Positions 12,309-26,000 of a stretch of DNA of 64,000 nt are shown here, one piece after another. Location of the stretch: positions 15,748,001 through 15,812,000 of the forward strand of contig JANTQA010000047.1 in NCBI GenBank assembly GCA_027625915.1, read 5' to 3'. Under the pieces are notes generated by a model. It saw nothing but the letters and a program-made list of their open reading frames with translations, was not told the origin of the DNA and did not search any database. Every line of letters starts with the position of its first letter. Position 1 is the first letter of the stretch. The translations under genes were made by a program, and so were the position numbers. Source of the stretch: Anaeramoeba flamelloides (Eukaryota; Metamonada; Anaeramoebidae).

Positions 12309-14896
12309 AATAATTCTGATTTCAAATAGAATCCAATTACATTAGATACGCTTCATTTCAAGATTTAGATTTTTTTTATTTTTTTTTATTTTTTTTTATT
12401 TTTTTTATTTTTTTTTTTTGTAATATGGAAGAATAAAAATTCTTTATATTCTCATAATATTACAAGTAAACACTATTAATTTCATTTAGAATGTTATAAA
12501 TTATTAAATATAAAAACAAATATATCATAATTCTTTAAGGTGGTATATATATATATATATATCTGTGCATAAGATTAAATTACGGTTTGAAGACCAAGTT
12601 ATTTAAAACAAAACTTGATTATATTTATTAATTTATTTCAATTTTCTTTAATTCCTTATAAATATCAATATCAAATAGAAAAAATAATAATCAAAAATTT
12701 TGGTAAATAAATTTTATTATTTCAATATCTAAAAAAAAACACTCAATTTTACCTTTTTAAATAAGTTTTGTTCTTTTTTTATGTATGTGTAATTTCATTC
12801 CGAAACATTAACTTAATTATATGTTCAATTATTTTGATTAAATGAAGAATTAGACTTGCAGTAATTCTGTTTGTCATTATGTATTAAGTAATAAGTAAAT
12901 CTTCATTATTTTTTTTTTAAACTTAAATAGAAAAATGATTTTCCCAAAAATCATAAAACTTTTATTTACAAATTGCTTTATCAACTTTCAATGAATAAAT
13001 TATCAATTTTTAAACAATTAATTTGTCCCTATGAAATTTTCAGTCAAAACATTGATCCTTCTTTGTTTGAATTTCTTGGATCTGAAAAAGAAAAAAAAAA
13101 TTTGAAAAAAAATCTTATTTGTAAGAAATCACGGTTTTTAGTAATTTCTGAGACCTTGTATAGAGAAATGATATCAAGCAATTAAACATATTTTAAAAAA
13201 ACTCAGCAATAAATAACATATTGAAAATCCTTGAATACCAAAAAAATTGATTATTTATTATATAAACCAAAAGTTATCAAAGTTCTTGAAATTGAAAAAA
13301 TCGAGTTAAAGTTATTTTCAAATTAAAGAATATAAGCAACCAACTTTTGATAATTAAAATATGTTATTCTGATAATATCTATTATTTTTTTATTTTAATT
13401 TTATAAACTGGAATTAATTTTAATACTTAAAAAACTTTAAAAATATGAGAAATAATAATAAATGATATCAATACTTTTATTATTTATGAATTAGTAATCT
13501 AATATTATAGTTAAGATTGTGTTATTAATTATTATGAAAAAATAATCAAGCTAAATAGTACTTCTTTAGATTATAAGTTTATTTTTACATGTATTAAAAA
13601 AGTATTTTGGTAATATTTTTAACTTTGTAGATTCGTTGATATTTCTCAAGTATTTTTGTTCAATAAAAAGAAAAACAATAGTTAACAATATGTTCTTAGA
13701 ATCAAAAAAAATATTTTTTTTCAAGTTTTTAACACCTGATTGTTTTTTTTTTTTTGAAATTAAGTAGATTTTTGATACTGAGAGTTATTTGAAAATTAAA
13801 TTATTATATTTTCAAATTGTATTTTTCTGAAAACTAACTTCAGAGATGATAAGATTTGTTTCTTTGTTAGAGAAATTTTTTTGAAATAATATTCAAAAAA
13901 AATGTTAGGATTTTGAACTTTTTCTAAAATGAAATAAAAGTATTAAACATTTTAAAACTCGAATTCATCTTGGAAAGTAATTTTGAAAGTAAGTTAGATC
14001 TTATTAGTAAGTTTTTACTTCATTTTTCAATTTTAGGTGATATTATAAAACTTTTAAATTTGTTATTAATAAAATAACCTTTAAATACTTTTCAAACTTA
14101 TGTTTCAAATTAAAAAACATATTTATTATTTTTTTTTCAAGAATTCATATCAATTAAAAGATTAAAGAAATGCCAAATAAACAATAATTAAATAAAATAT
14201 TGTTTTTTTAATTTTTTTTGTTATTAAAATATGTATTCTGAAAAATAAAAACTATCAATAATAAAAATTTTTTCTTTATATTTGGATGATTTAATAAAAC
14301 AATTTTTAACTCTCAAAAATAACAGAAAATTTCATAAAAATTGAATTTATAATTTAATATTTTTTCTAAATATAAACGAATGAACAGAAAAAATTTATTT
14401 TACCTTAAAAATAATATTGAAAACCTAGTTAAATATTTAAGTAGAAGAAGAATATGTGTTTAATTGAAAACAGTTCTTTTGCATCTTGGTAAAGGACTTT
14501 TTGAACGTTGAAGTTATTTTTTTTTATGATTTCTAATAACCAAAGTTTTACCCATCCCTTTTCTCAGATTTGTAGTGTGTAAAAACAATACTAAACCTGT
14601 TAAATTAAATATGGAAAAAGATAAAAATATTATCTTTAAGCTAACAAAATTTAATTCATGTTATTAAGCACGATCATTGCAAAATATTTTCAAAAAAATA
14701 TTGAAATATTTGCTAATTTTACCCTTTTTAGAACCTTCAATTATAATAAACACAATTGGTTAAAAAAAGATTTTTGATACAAAAAATATTTATATCGATA
14801 TTTGAAACTTGACGTTGAAAAATCTAGTATTCCAGTTTCTAGTAAGATTTTTTTTTCAATTTATTAGCGAAAAATTTGAAAATTTTTTTGCTTCTA
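12309..14896. other. Intergenic AT-rich region with microsatellites
   Basis: Holds a T8A-type tract at about 12371-12419 and a (TA)n tract at about 12544-12562. A short plus-strand frame at 12973-13185 has no recognisable domain and is not called. No gene, tRNA or rRNA is seen. Confidence 0.5.
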
Positions 14897-15923
14897 AACT
14901 CAATTCCAAAAATTGGGGCACACCTTCAAAATCAATTTAATTCCAAGAAAAGTGATATTTGACTCTTAAATAGAAACATTAGATATTAACAATCAATGTA
15001 AATAATTTTAAAGTTAATTATTTATCATTTTTTTTCATTATTTTTTGATTATTGATTTTCAATAATTTTTTTGATTTTTTTTGGATTCTTTTTTTTTCAC
15101 AACTTTTCGAAAATCTCAAAATCACTTTAAAATGAAATTTTAAAGTTTTCATTCTGATCACAAAAAAAATTTTTTTTTTTCTCTCAAAAAGAAAAAAGAT
15201 TCTTTTTTTATCGAGAAAAAATTTTTTTGAAAAAAAATCATGATATGGAGTGCTAGAGCACATTGCCTACAAACAGACCTTATTATAATTAATGGAAGTG
15301 TGAATACTGAATGTATTATTAATGATATTATCAAAAAATATAATGTAATTCAACTCGCCAATTCAGAATATGGTGGGTTGAAATGGATTTTCCAAAAGGA
15401 TGGAGCTTGTCCACATACTTCAAAAAAAACTCAAAATTACTTAAATCGGGGATGTAATGTTCTGGACCCTTGACCCTCAATTCCACAAATTTAAATCCAA
15501 TTGGGAATTTATGGATACTAAACTGAAAAATTGTAACCAAAAAACGAAGAAGAATTTTTAAAATTTTCACTAATGTATGGAATACTTTGAGTTGGGAAAC
15601 CTAAGAAAATTAATAAACTCTATATTTAAAAGGATAGATTTAGTTATCAAAAGACAAGCTGAATCTATTAATATTTTTTATTAATTTTTCTTTCAATAAA
15701 AATGGATTTTTTGGTAACAGTGTTCCAAAAAAAGGGGTACACTTTTTTTTATTTTTTCTTTTTTATTTTTCAAATTGAATTTTAAATTTACTATAAAATA
15801 TATAAATAGTATTAATTAAATATTTTCGGGTCTTTTATTATTTTAATGTTTAAGTATTATATATTTTGGAGTATATTTTTATTAATGTAATTTTTTTTAT
15901 GTCCCATTTTTTGGAATTGAGTT
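14897..15923 (+). mobile_element. Relic Tc1/mariner element with terminal inverted repeats
   Basis: Left end AACTCAATTCCAAAAATTGG and right-end complement AACTCAATTCCAAAAAATGG, flanked by TA on both sides, total 1027 bp. The interior carries the C-terminal half of a transposase at 15240-15690. The length is short for an autonomous mariner (about 1.3 kb or more), and the part that should encode the helix-turn-helix region is not recognisable, so the copy is internally deleted as well as mutated. Confidence 0.88.
15240..15690 (+). pseudogene. Tc1/mariner transposase fragment (DDE domain)
   Basis: The frame from 15240 reads MIWSARAHCLQTDLIIINGS, matching the MVWG..s..G...L.fi.G.vn segment. KWIFQKDGACPHTSKKTQNYL follows, holding the second catalytic Asp. 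After a frame change near 15470 the continuation reads STNLNPIGNLW, the position of PDLNPIENLW, with Gly where the third acidic residue should be. Downstream residues match the W..l....i..LI.S...R family tail. The first catalytic Asp region is not seen. Not a working enzyme. Confidence 0.85.
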
Positions 15924-16119
15924 TAGTTAAGAGCTCATTTTATGATATTTTAAAACTATTTTAAATCTGATGAATATCCTTGAAATAGGAAATCAATTAT
16001 TTATGAACATTTTAAGAATTATTTATTCTTTTTAATTGGAAAAAATATTTTTTTTTTGATTTTATAATAGGTTTTTTTTAATTTTGAAATTAACTCAAAT
16101 TTATCTATTTTTCAGTTTA
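15924..16119. other. Intergenic spacer
   Basis: AT-rich sequence between the mariner relic and the next hairpin-module repeat; nothing recognised. Confidence 0.4.
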
Positions 16120-16425
16120 TTTCAAAAGGTAAAAAAAAAAACCGCCGTTAGCTTTTCTTAAGTTTTCTGTTTATTTGTGAAGTGTTCTAGGTTTTTTTTA
16201 CTTTTTGAAATTAACAGAAAATTTTAAAAATTTTTCGGTTTATTTCAGAAAAGTAAAAAAAACCTAACAAAAATCAATAGATTTTCGAAATAAACAGAAA
16301 ACTCAAAAAAACCTTGAACATCACAAATAAAATAGAAAACCTCAAAAAAACCCATAACACTTCACAAATAAAACAGAAAACCTCAAGAAATTCTAGGTAC
16401 TCTACCGACACTTTATATTTATCAT
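16120..16425. repeat. Hairpin-module repeat (copy 3)
   Basis: Starts with AACCGCCGTTAGC and GAAGTGTTCTAGG, then runs through the complementary forms (CCTAACAAAAATCAATAG and CACTTCACAAATAAAACAG) to GGTACTCTACCGACACT at 16405. The whole segment is close to self-complementary. Confidence 0.7.
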
Positions 16426-17111
16426 CAGTTATTTTTTTTCTGTATTTTAGTTTTTTAGATGAGTAGAGTGTTTTCAGAACTATTATCTATGATATAATCA
16501 AGTAAATATCCATAAGTTGATTTTAAAAAAAATTCCTTGTTATTCTTTTTTGAAAATTTTTACTCCAAAATAGACGTTTTTTCTTGACTAGAGATATTTA
16601 AAAATGTAGTACTGTTAATATATATAAATACAAGAACCTCTTTGAATTTGAAGTTTGGAATTTTGACGCTATTTTGAATAAACTCGATTAACAAGTATGA
16701 TCTTATAATTGAAGTAATTACTTTGTCTCAAATGAAATTTTCAATTTTATTTTTTCATATTAGTGCTTTGCCACCTTAAATCCTCAGAAAAACCGATGAC
16801 TTCAAAAAAATCAAGTTCTTCCTTTAAGTTCAATTTAAGTATTGTATTCATTTTATGAAAAATTCACATTCTCTTTGTAACATCTAAAATATTATTATTT
16901 CCAACTAAAAGTAAAATCATTTTTTTTTATTCCATCTTCAGCAAATGTCCAAGTAAAAATCCTTTTCCTTTATTTTTTTTTTTATTTAAAGACTAAAAAC
17001 AAATTGGAAATGTTTCCTTCTCTTGTTTTGTTCACAAATTAAAATCAAAAAAACCCATTAACTTTAAATTTTCTTTTTTTTTTGTTATCTTTTTTTTTTA
17101 ATTAATCTGAA
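16426..17111. other. Upstream region of the uL30 gene
   Basis: AT-rich, with homopolymer tracts just ahead of the start codon. No other gene is recognised and no promoter motif can be named. Confidence 0.45.
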
Positions 17112-17453
17112 ATGTGTACAAATAGACAAGTTCCAGAAACAATAAAAAAACAAGTCAAAAGAAGCTTCAATTCAAAAGAAGTTAAAAAAGAAAAAAATGA
17201 AAAAAGAATGAAACTTCTCAAAGATATTCAATCTAAAGCTTTTAAAAGAGCAGAAAAATATGAAAAAGAATACCTCGATCAAGAACAAAAACTTGTCGAA
17301 TTAAAACAAAAAGCACTCAAAGAAGGATCCTTCTATAGAGAACCAGAACCAAAATTAGCTTTTATTATCAGAATCAGAGGGTAATAATTTCTTTTATTTT
17401 TTTTTTTTATTTTTTTTCTTTTAAAAAAACCAAAAAACAAATTTTTGCTTTTT

Positions 17454-17488
<35 letters not shown>

Positions 17489-18151
17489 AAAAACAAAAAA
17501 CAAAAAATAAAAACGAAAAACTATAAAATAAGAAAAACAAATTTAAAAAGAAACACCAATAACCTTTATTAATGAAACATAATTTTTTTTTTTTTTTTTT
17601 TACCTTCTTTTTCAAATGTTACATTTCCTGAATAAATATTTGTTCTTTTACTCACCATAATCAATTTTCATTCACAATTTTTTCGATAACAAAGAATTGT
17701 AGGTGTGCCACCAAAACCAAGAAAAATTTTACAATTATTAAGACTTCGAAGAATTTATAGTGGTGTTTTCATTAGATTAAACAAATCTTCACTTAGAATG
17801 CTTCATTTCATTGATCCATATGTCACATGGGGATACCCAGATGTTGAAACCGTCAGAGCATTAATTTATAAAAGAGGACACGCAAGAGTAAATCACCAAA
17901 GAAAAATCATTGATTCAAATGAAATGATTTATGACAAGCTCCAAAAATACGACATCATCTGCATAGAAGACTTAGTTCATGAAATTTATACTGTTGGCAA
18001 AAACTTTAAGCACGCCAATAGTTTCTTATGGGCATTTAAACTTAAGCCACCAGTTGGCGGATTTAGCACCGTTAAAAGAAGTTTTGTCAATAAAGGTGAA
18101 CACGGAAACCGAGAACAATATATCAATACCCTCGTTAAGAAAATGATCTAA
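17112..18151 (+). CDS. RPL7: 60S ribosomal protein uL30 (L7) (2 exons)
   Basis: Component of the large cytosolic ribosomal subunit. Exons 17112-17380 and 17695-18151 give 241 residues, close to the 240-250 usual for L7. The N-terminal third is a lysine-rich helix (VPETIKKQVKR, AEKYEKEY), followed by EPKLAFIIRIRG, then across the splice IVGVPPKPRKILQLLRLRR, VTWGYPDVETVRALIYKRGH, YDIICIEDLVHEIYTVGK and FKHANSFLWAFKLKPPVGG, all diagnostic. The acceptor is the AG at 17693-17694: it yields RIRG-IVG-VPPK in frame, whereas the next AG at 17701-17702 shifts the frame. The 314 bp intron contains a T run of about 30. The stop is TAA. Confidence 0.95.
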
Positions 18152-20087
18152 AATTTTATTAACATTGATGATTATTATTAACCAAAAAATTTTAATTATT
18201 TACCAAATATTGACTAAAATTTAAGAGAAAAATTAATTTACAAACTTAATTTTTTTTTTTATAATTTTAACATTATTATCTTAAAAATTTAGAGAATAAA
18301 AAATATAAATTCAAATCAAGATCAACTAAATCATTTTAGAATTTTTTTATTTATCCTTGATTAAATGATATTTCATTATTTTTTTTTTTTTTGAAAAAGA
18401 AATTTTAAAAAAAGGTGTAAACAAAAAATTGAAGAAAGTGTTTAATATCTTCTTCTATTTCTTCTTTGAAGCGTGCTTTGGAATGTTTTTTTCAAGACTT
18501 TTTCTGAACTTTTTTTTATAATAATATTTGTTATTTTTTTTAAATTTTTTCAACTTTTAAATATTCTACTTGTATTTGAAATTGTTATTCATAAATTTAA
18601 CCAAACCCTAAAAGTTATTTTTTAAGAGAGCTGCCCTATAAAAATCTATTTTAAACTTTGCTTCTTTCTAAAGGAAACCAAACAATTTTTCAAGAAATGT
18701 TAATTATTTTTTATTATTGACTTTTGAAGAATAAATTAGAAATAAGTTGAATAATAAACATAGGAGAGTTGATATCAATATTAAATAAAACTTTATAAGT
18801 CAATTTATTTTCTTAAAAATGAAAAGTCCAAATTATCAGGTAATAAATTGAGTAAAATAAAAAATTTCATTTTGATCTTCAATTTAGGATCAAAATAAAA
18901 GTTAATTAAAAATAAATTTGATTTTACTACAATCATTTTTGTAATTCTTATCAATAACATTAGAATAACATATTTTTATCTTGTTGACAATTGATCTTGT
19001 TGTAAAATAAATTGAAAATTAATTATATTTCAATGAAAAAATTGAAAAAATAAAAAAGATATCAAAGCAAAAATGGCTAAAAATGATTTTCTATTTTGAA
19101 AATTTTAAAATGAAAGATTTTCGTCTAATCTTAATCAAAATCCTTTAAATGTGTGAAATCCTCACATTACAATATACTTAATTGAGTGAAAAACTTTATA
19201 TAAATGGTAAGAATTGAAAGAAATCTGACAATACAGACAGTATATTTAAATCTGAATTCTAGTAGTGAAAAAAAAATAAAGGACTTGAAATAAATATCTG
19301 ACAAATTTTTAATTGTGAATATTAGGAAAAATGTTGTTTAATTGTTAATATTTAAAATCAAACCCTTTTTATAAATAACCAAATATATAAAGAAACAAGT
19401 AATAAACCTACCCACAGTTCATTGAAATGGGGGTACTAACATAATACTCAAGTTATAGTTTGATAACCCATGTTGATCAATTTTATATGAAAAAAAAAGA
19501 GTTTTTTAGAGTTTTGAAAATGATAATTTTTATTCTGGGTTTTTTGTTGATTGAATACTTTTTTGAACAACTGTAATTTGATTAATCATCATTCTAATAA
19601 GTGGGTGAGTTATAATTTTAAAAGTTTGATTTTTAAATAAAACAATTTGATTTTATCAATAGAAATTACCCAACAATTTTCTTAATCTTCACAATTAAAA
19701 ACAGGTTGGGAGTTTTTTTCATCTGGGGATTTTTTTCGTTACTTATGAAAGGGAAAAAAATTTTCACGACCTTTTACGTATTTATCTTTTGAAAATACAG
19801 TTATCAAAGAAATAGATTGTAGTTTCAAAACTCTTATGGATAAAAGAAATTGAAAATGAAGTGAAAATTTTTCCTAATTATAATTCTACTACCAGCAAAT
19901 TGAAGAATTCACAAAAGGATTTGTGAAAATTAAATTGATGGTTAAAATGAAAACAGTGAATAATTTTTGGAAATTTCAAGACATTAGAATAACTTTTGAA
20001 AGATATTTTCGGAAAAAAAGATTTCAATATTTCATTTTTTAGTTTTTTTGGATGAGTTAATCAAACCACATTAATACAAAAAGACCA
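18152..20087. other. Intergenic region between uL30 and TBL1 genes, with decayed repeat
   Basis: About 18650-19200 resembles family A in inverted orientation (for example TAAACTTTG near 18652 and a CATTAGAATAACATATTTTT block near 18957). No gene is recognised. The region directly upstream of 20088 is not distinctive. Confidence 0.45.
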
Positions 20088-23000
20088 ATGAACAATTTGC
20101 AAAATACAAACCAAAACCCAGAAACTTCACTTACAAACGATCCAAACACAAACAATTCTCAAACATCGATGTTAATAGAGGAAGAAAAATCAATAAAGGA
20201 TACTAATCAAATGTCAAAAGAAATTAACACAACAACAACAACAATTCCTAATAATAAAACAAATCAATTTTCAAAAACACAACAACAACAACCACAAACA
20301 AGCAAAAATGATTTCAAAATTAAAACAGAAGAAACAAAAGAACCAAACACCAACAATGAAAGAACTGTTGAACAAGAAGAACAAAACAAAAATTCAATTG
20401 AAAAAGAATTTAATGAAGCAACCAAACACATGACAGGAACTGGATCTCTAATCAAAGAAATGAGAGAGCAGTACCAATCTTTAGATTCTTCGGTATTAAC
20501 CTCTGACGCAGTAAATTATTTGGTTCTTAAATATCTTCATGAAACAGGAAAGCAAACAACATCTTTTGCTTTTGCTTCTGAAAGTAAAGTTCTTGAAAAA
20601 TTCAGACCAACAACAAAAATTCCACAAGGTCTTTTGATTTCTTTAATCCAAAAAGGGTTAAAGTACCTTGAACTTGAAACAGAAATAATGGAAGTCAGTA
20701 CTTGAATTCTTTTTTTTTTTTTTTGTTTTGTTTTTTGTATGCAATATTTGTGTTTTTCTCTACTTTATTTCTTATCCAACAATTTCTTTGACTGACTTTT
20801 GTTTCATATCGAAACCTAATCTAAAATTTCATGTAATTAATCAAATACCAATCAAAAATAGGGACTCAGATCAGATGAGTTTTTCTTTCTCCAAAGGATC
20901 TACAAAAAAATTGAACAAAAAACAGATGAAATTGAAAATGATGAAATACGAAAGATCGAAATCGAGAATGAAAAAATTGAAAAGAAAAATCAAGAAAAGC
21001 CCATTGGTTCTTCAAATATAACAGCATGTATCGGACACACTTCCAATGTAAGTTTTGTTGATTTTATGACTTTTATTCTTTTTGAATAATTTCTTTCTTC
21101 TTATAATTTCATTATCATTGGAAGTAGTGATTTACAAAATGAAATTTCTTTCTTCCTTTTTCATTTCTTAAAAGACAAAAACTGAATTTAACAAAGATCA
21201 AAACGATTGGTAAATTCCCAAGAATTCGGCCATTTCCTACTTTTTCATTATTGAAACCTCATTGACCATTTTTTAAAGAAGGGATGTTTTATTTAAGAAC
21301 AGAGTTCTCTGTGAGATTAGGGATTATGGTTATTGATAAATTGTTTCGGAAAAAAAGTGCTAATTTACTTTTCATTCGTCAGAAACTTCAAATTTGTAAT
21401 AACTTTCAGTACAGTGATGTAAAAACCCGTGTTGACAGCCTTTAACCTTTTACAAAAATTTAACTCATGTTTTTTTTTCAGGCTTGGGTATTTGAAGATA
21501 GAAAGGCACACATACATATTCTTGGTTCAGATTCAAATTGATTTTAAGGTTAGATCTTTGATAAATGTTAATTGTTCAATAATATTAAATGCTTTGGTTT
21601 CAAAAATTTCGTTTTAATTTACAATATTTCTGAGATTAAATGATTTTTAGAAAAAATGATCTTTTTCTTATTATTTTGTCAAAAAATTACATTTTAATCT
21701 TTCAATATCTTCATAATTCTTTTTTAAAATTTATTTAAAGAACTCTATTTCTTGTTTATATATTGTTTTCATCCTATTGATTTGTTTCTTTTTCTTTCTA
21801 CAGTCAGCCAATATTTATTGCATGAGTTAAATTTTCGTAATCGGTTCAAGTAAAAAACATGGGCTATTTACGCCACTGTAGTCTACAATATGTGTACAAA
21901 GCATAAAACCTGTGTTTCAAATAAAACCCCTGCTTTTTTTTTTTATTCTTTTTCCAATACAACATTTAATTTACCATGCAATGGTATACCTAAGGTTCAA
22001 ATCAATTCAAAGTTTTAACCCCTTGCTATTTTGAGTCAATTTTAAATTATGTATTAAATTTGTTTAACGAAGTAGGCACATTTTACCATTTTGAAAATTT
22101 TTATTGTGGGAACATTACTGAAAAAATATTTTTTGAGTGTCACAGGAAATTGAAACTTTGAAACCAAAACACCGTTCGTTGCTCTGTTTCTGAAAAAAAT
22201 CAAAGTAAATCAGAGTTAAGTCTTGAATTTTTTAATTTTTTGAACATTTTTTTTTGATTAAATTTTTTATTTTTATTAAATTATGTTTTGAATCGAGAAA
22301 TGTGTTACAGTAAATACCCGGAATTAATAATAGAACAAACCAAAAAACTAGACAAGAGAATATGTATATTTTGAACAAATCTTAAGTTTAGATGACCAAA
22401 CAAGAAAGATCACCTCACCAGATAAACTTGTTTAAATCAAGAACGAAAAAAATAATCCCAAAACAAGTATATTTTAGAGGGTATGTTTCTTCTTAATCTC
22501 CTGAATTTGAATGAAAAGTGAATAAGAGATTATCCTGGATTTCTTTCCCCATTTACTATTGATTGGTATTTAAATTTAACATTTTTTTACAAATTTGTTT
22601 TCAAAGATTCTTTTTGCAACTATTGTTATCAAACCAAGCCAAACACAAAGAATACTATTTCAAAGATTAAAGTAAAGGAGCTGAATGATCTAAAATCAAT
22701 AAATAATTACAAAAAGTTTAACCCAAAGAAAAATAAAAATTGAGAAAAAATTTAGTGTTTTTCAGAATTTAAAAATTGATATTTAATGTGTAAAATAATT
22801 AGAGAACATTCCAAATTACATAAAAAATAAAATTGTTATTTTTTTTTTTGAATTTAATCTAAAAGAAAATAAAAGAAAACAAAAAATTGATCTTTTTTAA
22901 TTAAATAACAATAATTTTCAAAAAAAGAATAAAAATGAATCAGGTAATTCCAAAAAAGTGGAACATATATATATATTTCTAATAATATCCTCAATGGAAA

Positions 23001-26000
23001 TAATCTGATTTCAAATGATATTTTCTCTGTTAGTGGTGGTATTTAAAAGTGATAATACAAAAAAAGAGAAATATTATCGCTGATTAAATTCAATGTACCT
23101 ATTTTTTATATTTCAAAATATGTTAATCAAAATATTTGGAAAAAATGAAAAAAAAAATAAATACTTTTTTTGGAAAAAACAACGCACGACCAATTTCAAT
23201 AAAAAAGAGTCAATATGGAAAAATATACAAAATTTTAAAAAAAAAAAAAAATACAGTTATAAGTTTTCCCTTCTCGATTTGAAATTCAATCAAGATTAAA
23301 TCTCTTTGTGAAAAAAATTTTATCGATCAAAAAGAAAAAAAATACCAACCAATTTTCACACCTTAAAAATTTCAGAGAAAATCGAGATCAGAAACTTTTA
23401 ATATCTTTTATTTAAGTAATGTCATACAAATAAACAAATTGAATTATTCTGAAGAATCAATTAATGATAACGGGTAGATAATAATTTTGGATATTTAGTA
23501 ATATTATTAGAATTGAGTTTAAAAAATATATTTTAAAATAAATTTTCCCCGCTTTTTTGAAAATAGCTTAATTTACATTTAATTGTATTTTTTTTTATCT
23601 TTTATTTTTTGATATATACATTATTTAGATATTTCGTGTTAAATGGTCTCCAACTGAAGATTTATTAGCTACAGGGTAATGATTTCATTTTTTTATTTTA
23701 TTTTATTTTTTATTGATAATTAACAATAAACATTAAAGGCACTGCTCAGGCATTATACTTACTTGCACATTTAAACTACTGAACTGTATTCCAAGAATGG
23801 TGGCATTTTTTTTTACATTTCATAAAAAATCATCTTTATTAGTGGAACTGATTCTCGAATTGACAATATCAAATAGAGAGAAATATTATTATCAATTGAA
23901 TTAATGAATCTATGATCTTTATTTCAAAATACATTCATCAAAATATTTCCATAAAACGTTAAAAAAAATTTTATCACTTTTTTTGGTGAAAACAATGTAC
24001 GACCAATTTCAATAAAAAACGGGCAATATGATAAAATATACAAATGATTTTTTAAACAATAAAATACATTTATAAACTTTTCCATTCTATTGGAAATTTT
24101 ATCGGGATTAAACCTTTTAGGAAAAATGATTTTTTGGATCAAAAAGAAAAAAATAATAACCCATTTTCACACCTTAAAAATATCATATAAAATCGAGATC
24201 ATAAACTTTTAATATCTTTTATTTAAATAATGCCATACACTAACAAATAAATTAATTATTATTAAGAGCCAATAAATGATTGTTAATAATTCTGTATATT
24301 TAAATAATTTTATGAAGGATTGAGTTTAATAAAGATATTTAAAAATAAATCTGTCGTTTTTTTTTTTTTGGAAATAGCTTAATTGAGTGAAATACAAACA
24401 AAATAGTCGGTTATAAACATTTTTTCTTAGTGTGTAGGCATGAAGGTAATTGTTTTTTTTTTTTACTTTGTTTCAGAAGTTGTAAGCTAAATAGATAATG
24501 AAATTCGAAAGGTATTTTTTGAAAATAAAAAATTTTGATCAAAAAAATACAATAATCAAACTCTCTTCCCCTTAAGATTTTCAATATAATCTTTTTAAAA
24601 ACACTAAAAAATCTTTTTAAATTAAGCAACATAAAAAAATAATATATTTATTTCTCTTGGATCTTGGGTTAAATAAAGATCAAAATATCAAAAAATGAGT
24701 TTTGAATTTTTAAAAAACAATGAATTTTTTTTTTTCTCCATTTGAAATTGAGGACTAAAAGTTCACCAGTTTGCCGTTATGTTTTCCAGAATTTAAAAGA
24801 ATTGAGTAAAATCATTGATTTTTCTCAATTCTTTTGAATTTTGTAAAAGCTAGGCACTCTACGGCACTCTCCGTTAGGTTTTTTTTAATTCTTGTTTTTG
24901 TTTTGAAAAATCAATCGATTCTACAGATAAAACAAAAAACCTCAAGAAAACCACCGTTAGATTTTTTTGTAATTTCAAAAAATAAAATTAAATAAATTTT
25001 CAATTTATTTCTTGAATTAAAAAAAATATAGGCACTTTACGGCACTCAATGGGAACTTTTCGTTAAGTTTTTTTTAATTCTCGGTTTATTTGTAAAACCA
25101 ATCTATAAAGTGTTAGGTTTTTTTTGAGTTTTCTATTTATCTGTTAAGTGTTCTAGGTTTTTTGAGCTTTTTTATTTTATTTGTTTCGCCGTTAGGTTTT
25201 TTTTTAATTTAAAAGAATGGAGTAAAATCAGAGATTTTATTCTATTCTTTTGAATTCTAGAAAATCGCTGTTAGGTTTTTTTTAATTCGAGAAATAATCA
25301 GAAAATCAATATATTTTCAAAACAAAAACAAGAATTAAAAAAAACTGCTGTTAGGTTTTCTTGAGTTTTCTGTTTATTTGTAAAATCAATAGATTTTCGT
25401 TAGGTTTTTTTGAGGTTTTCTATTTATTTGTGAAGTGTTCTAGGTTTTTTTTTACTTTAGAAATAAACCGAAAATTTATTAAAATTTTCTGTTTATTTGT
25501 AAAGTAAAAAAAACCTAACGAAAATCAATAGATTTTCCAAATAAAATAGAAAACCTCAAAAAAACCTAGAACACTTAACAGATAAAACAGAAAACCTCAA
25601 GAAAACCTCGGCGCTTGACGGCACATCTGGCACTCTGTGGAACTTTATCGTACTCCCCAAAATCCTAATTCGAATTAGAGATATTGTCGAACACAGTGAG
25701 AGAGCGAATCTGGTCAATTCTCCCCTAAGAATCTGAACCATTCCATAATTTGAGAGAGGGGTTTTGTTCCAATTCACATTCAAGTTCAATTCTATAATAG
25801 TTCAAAATATTCAAATCGATCAGATGATTTCTTCAAAGAAACGATGGTTCTATGAAGCGTAAGCCCGATTTTGAATTAAAATTACACCTTGGCGACTTTT
25901 GTCGTTTTTGTAACTAAACTAAAATTCAAAATTTTCGACACAGCTAAAACGTTACAAACAATCACAATAATACAATTTCATTCAAATTGGAGATAATTTT

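Noticed and set aside
12973-13185. Short plus-strand frame with ordinary amino-acid composition
   Set aside because: No domain, no splice partners and base composition equal to intergenic DNA.
17701-17704. AG at 17701-17702 as uL30 acceptor
   Set aside because: It shifts the frame. The AG at 17693-17694 restores RIRGIVGVPPK.
21990-22015. GGTTCAAATC resembling a tRNA T-arm
   Set aside because: It is part of the family F repeat, and no D-arm or anticodon arm lies at the right distance.
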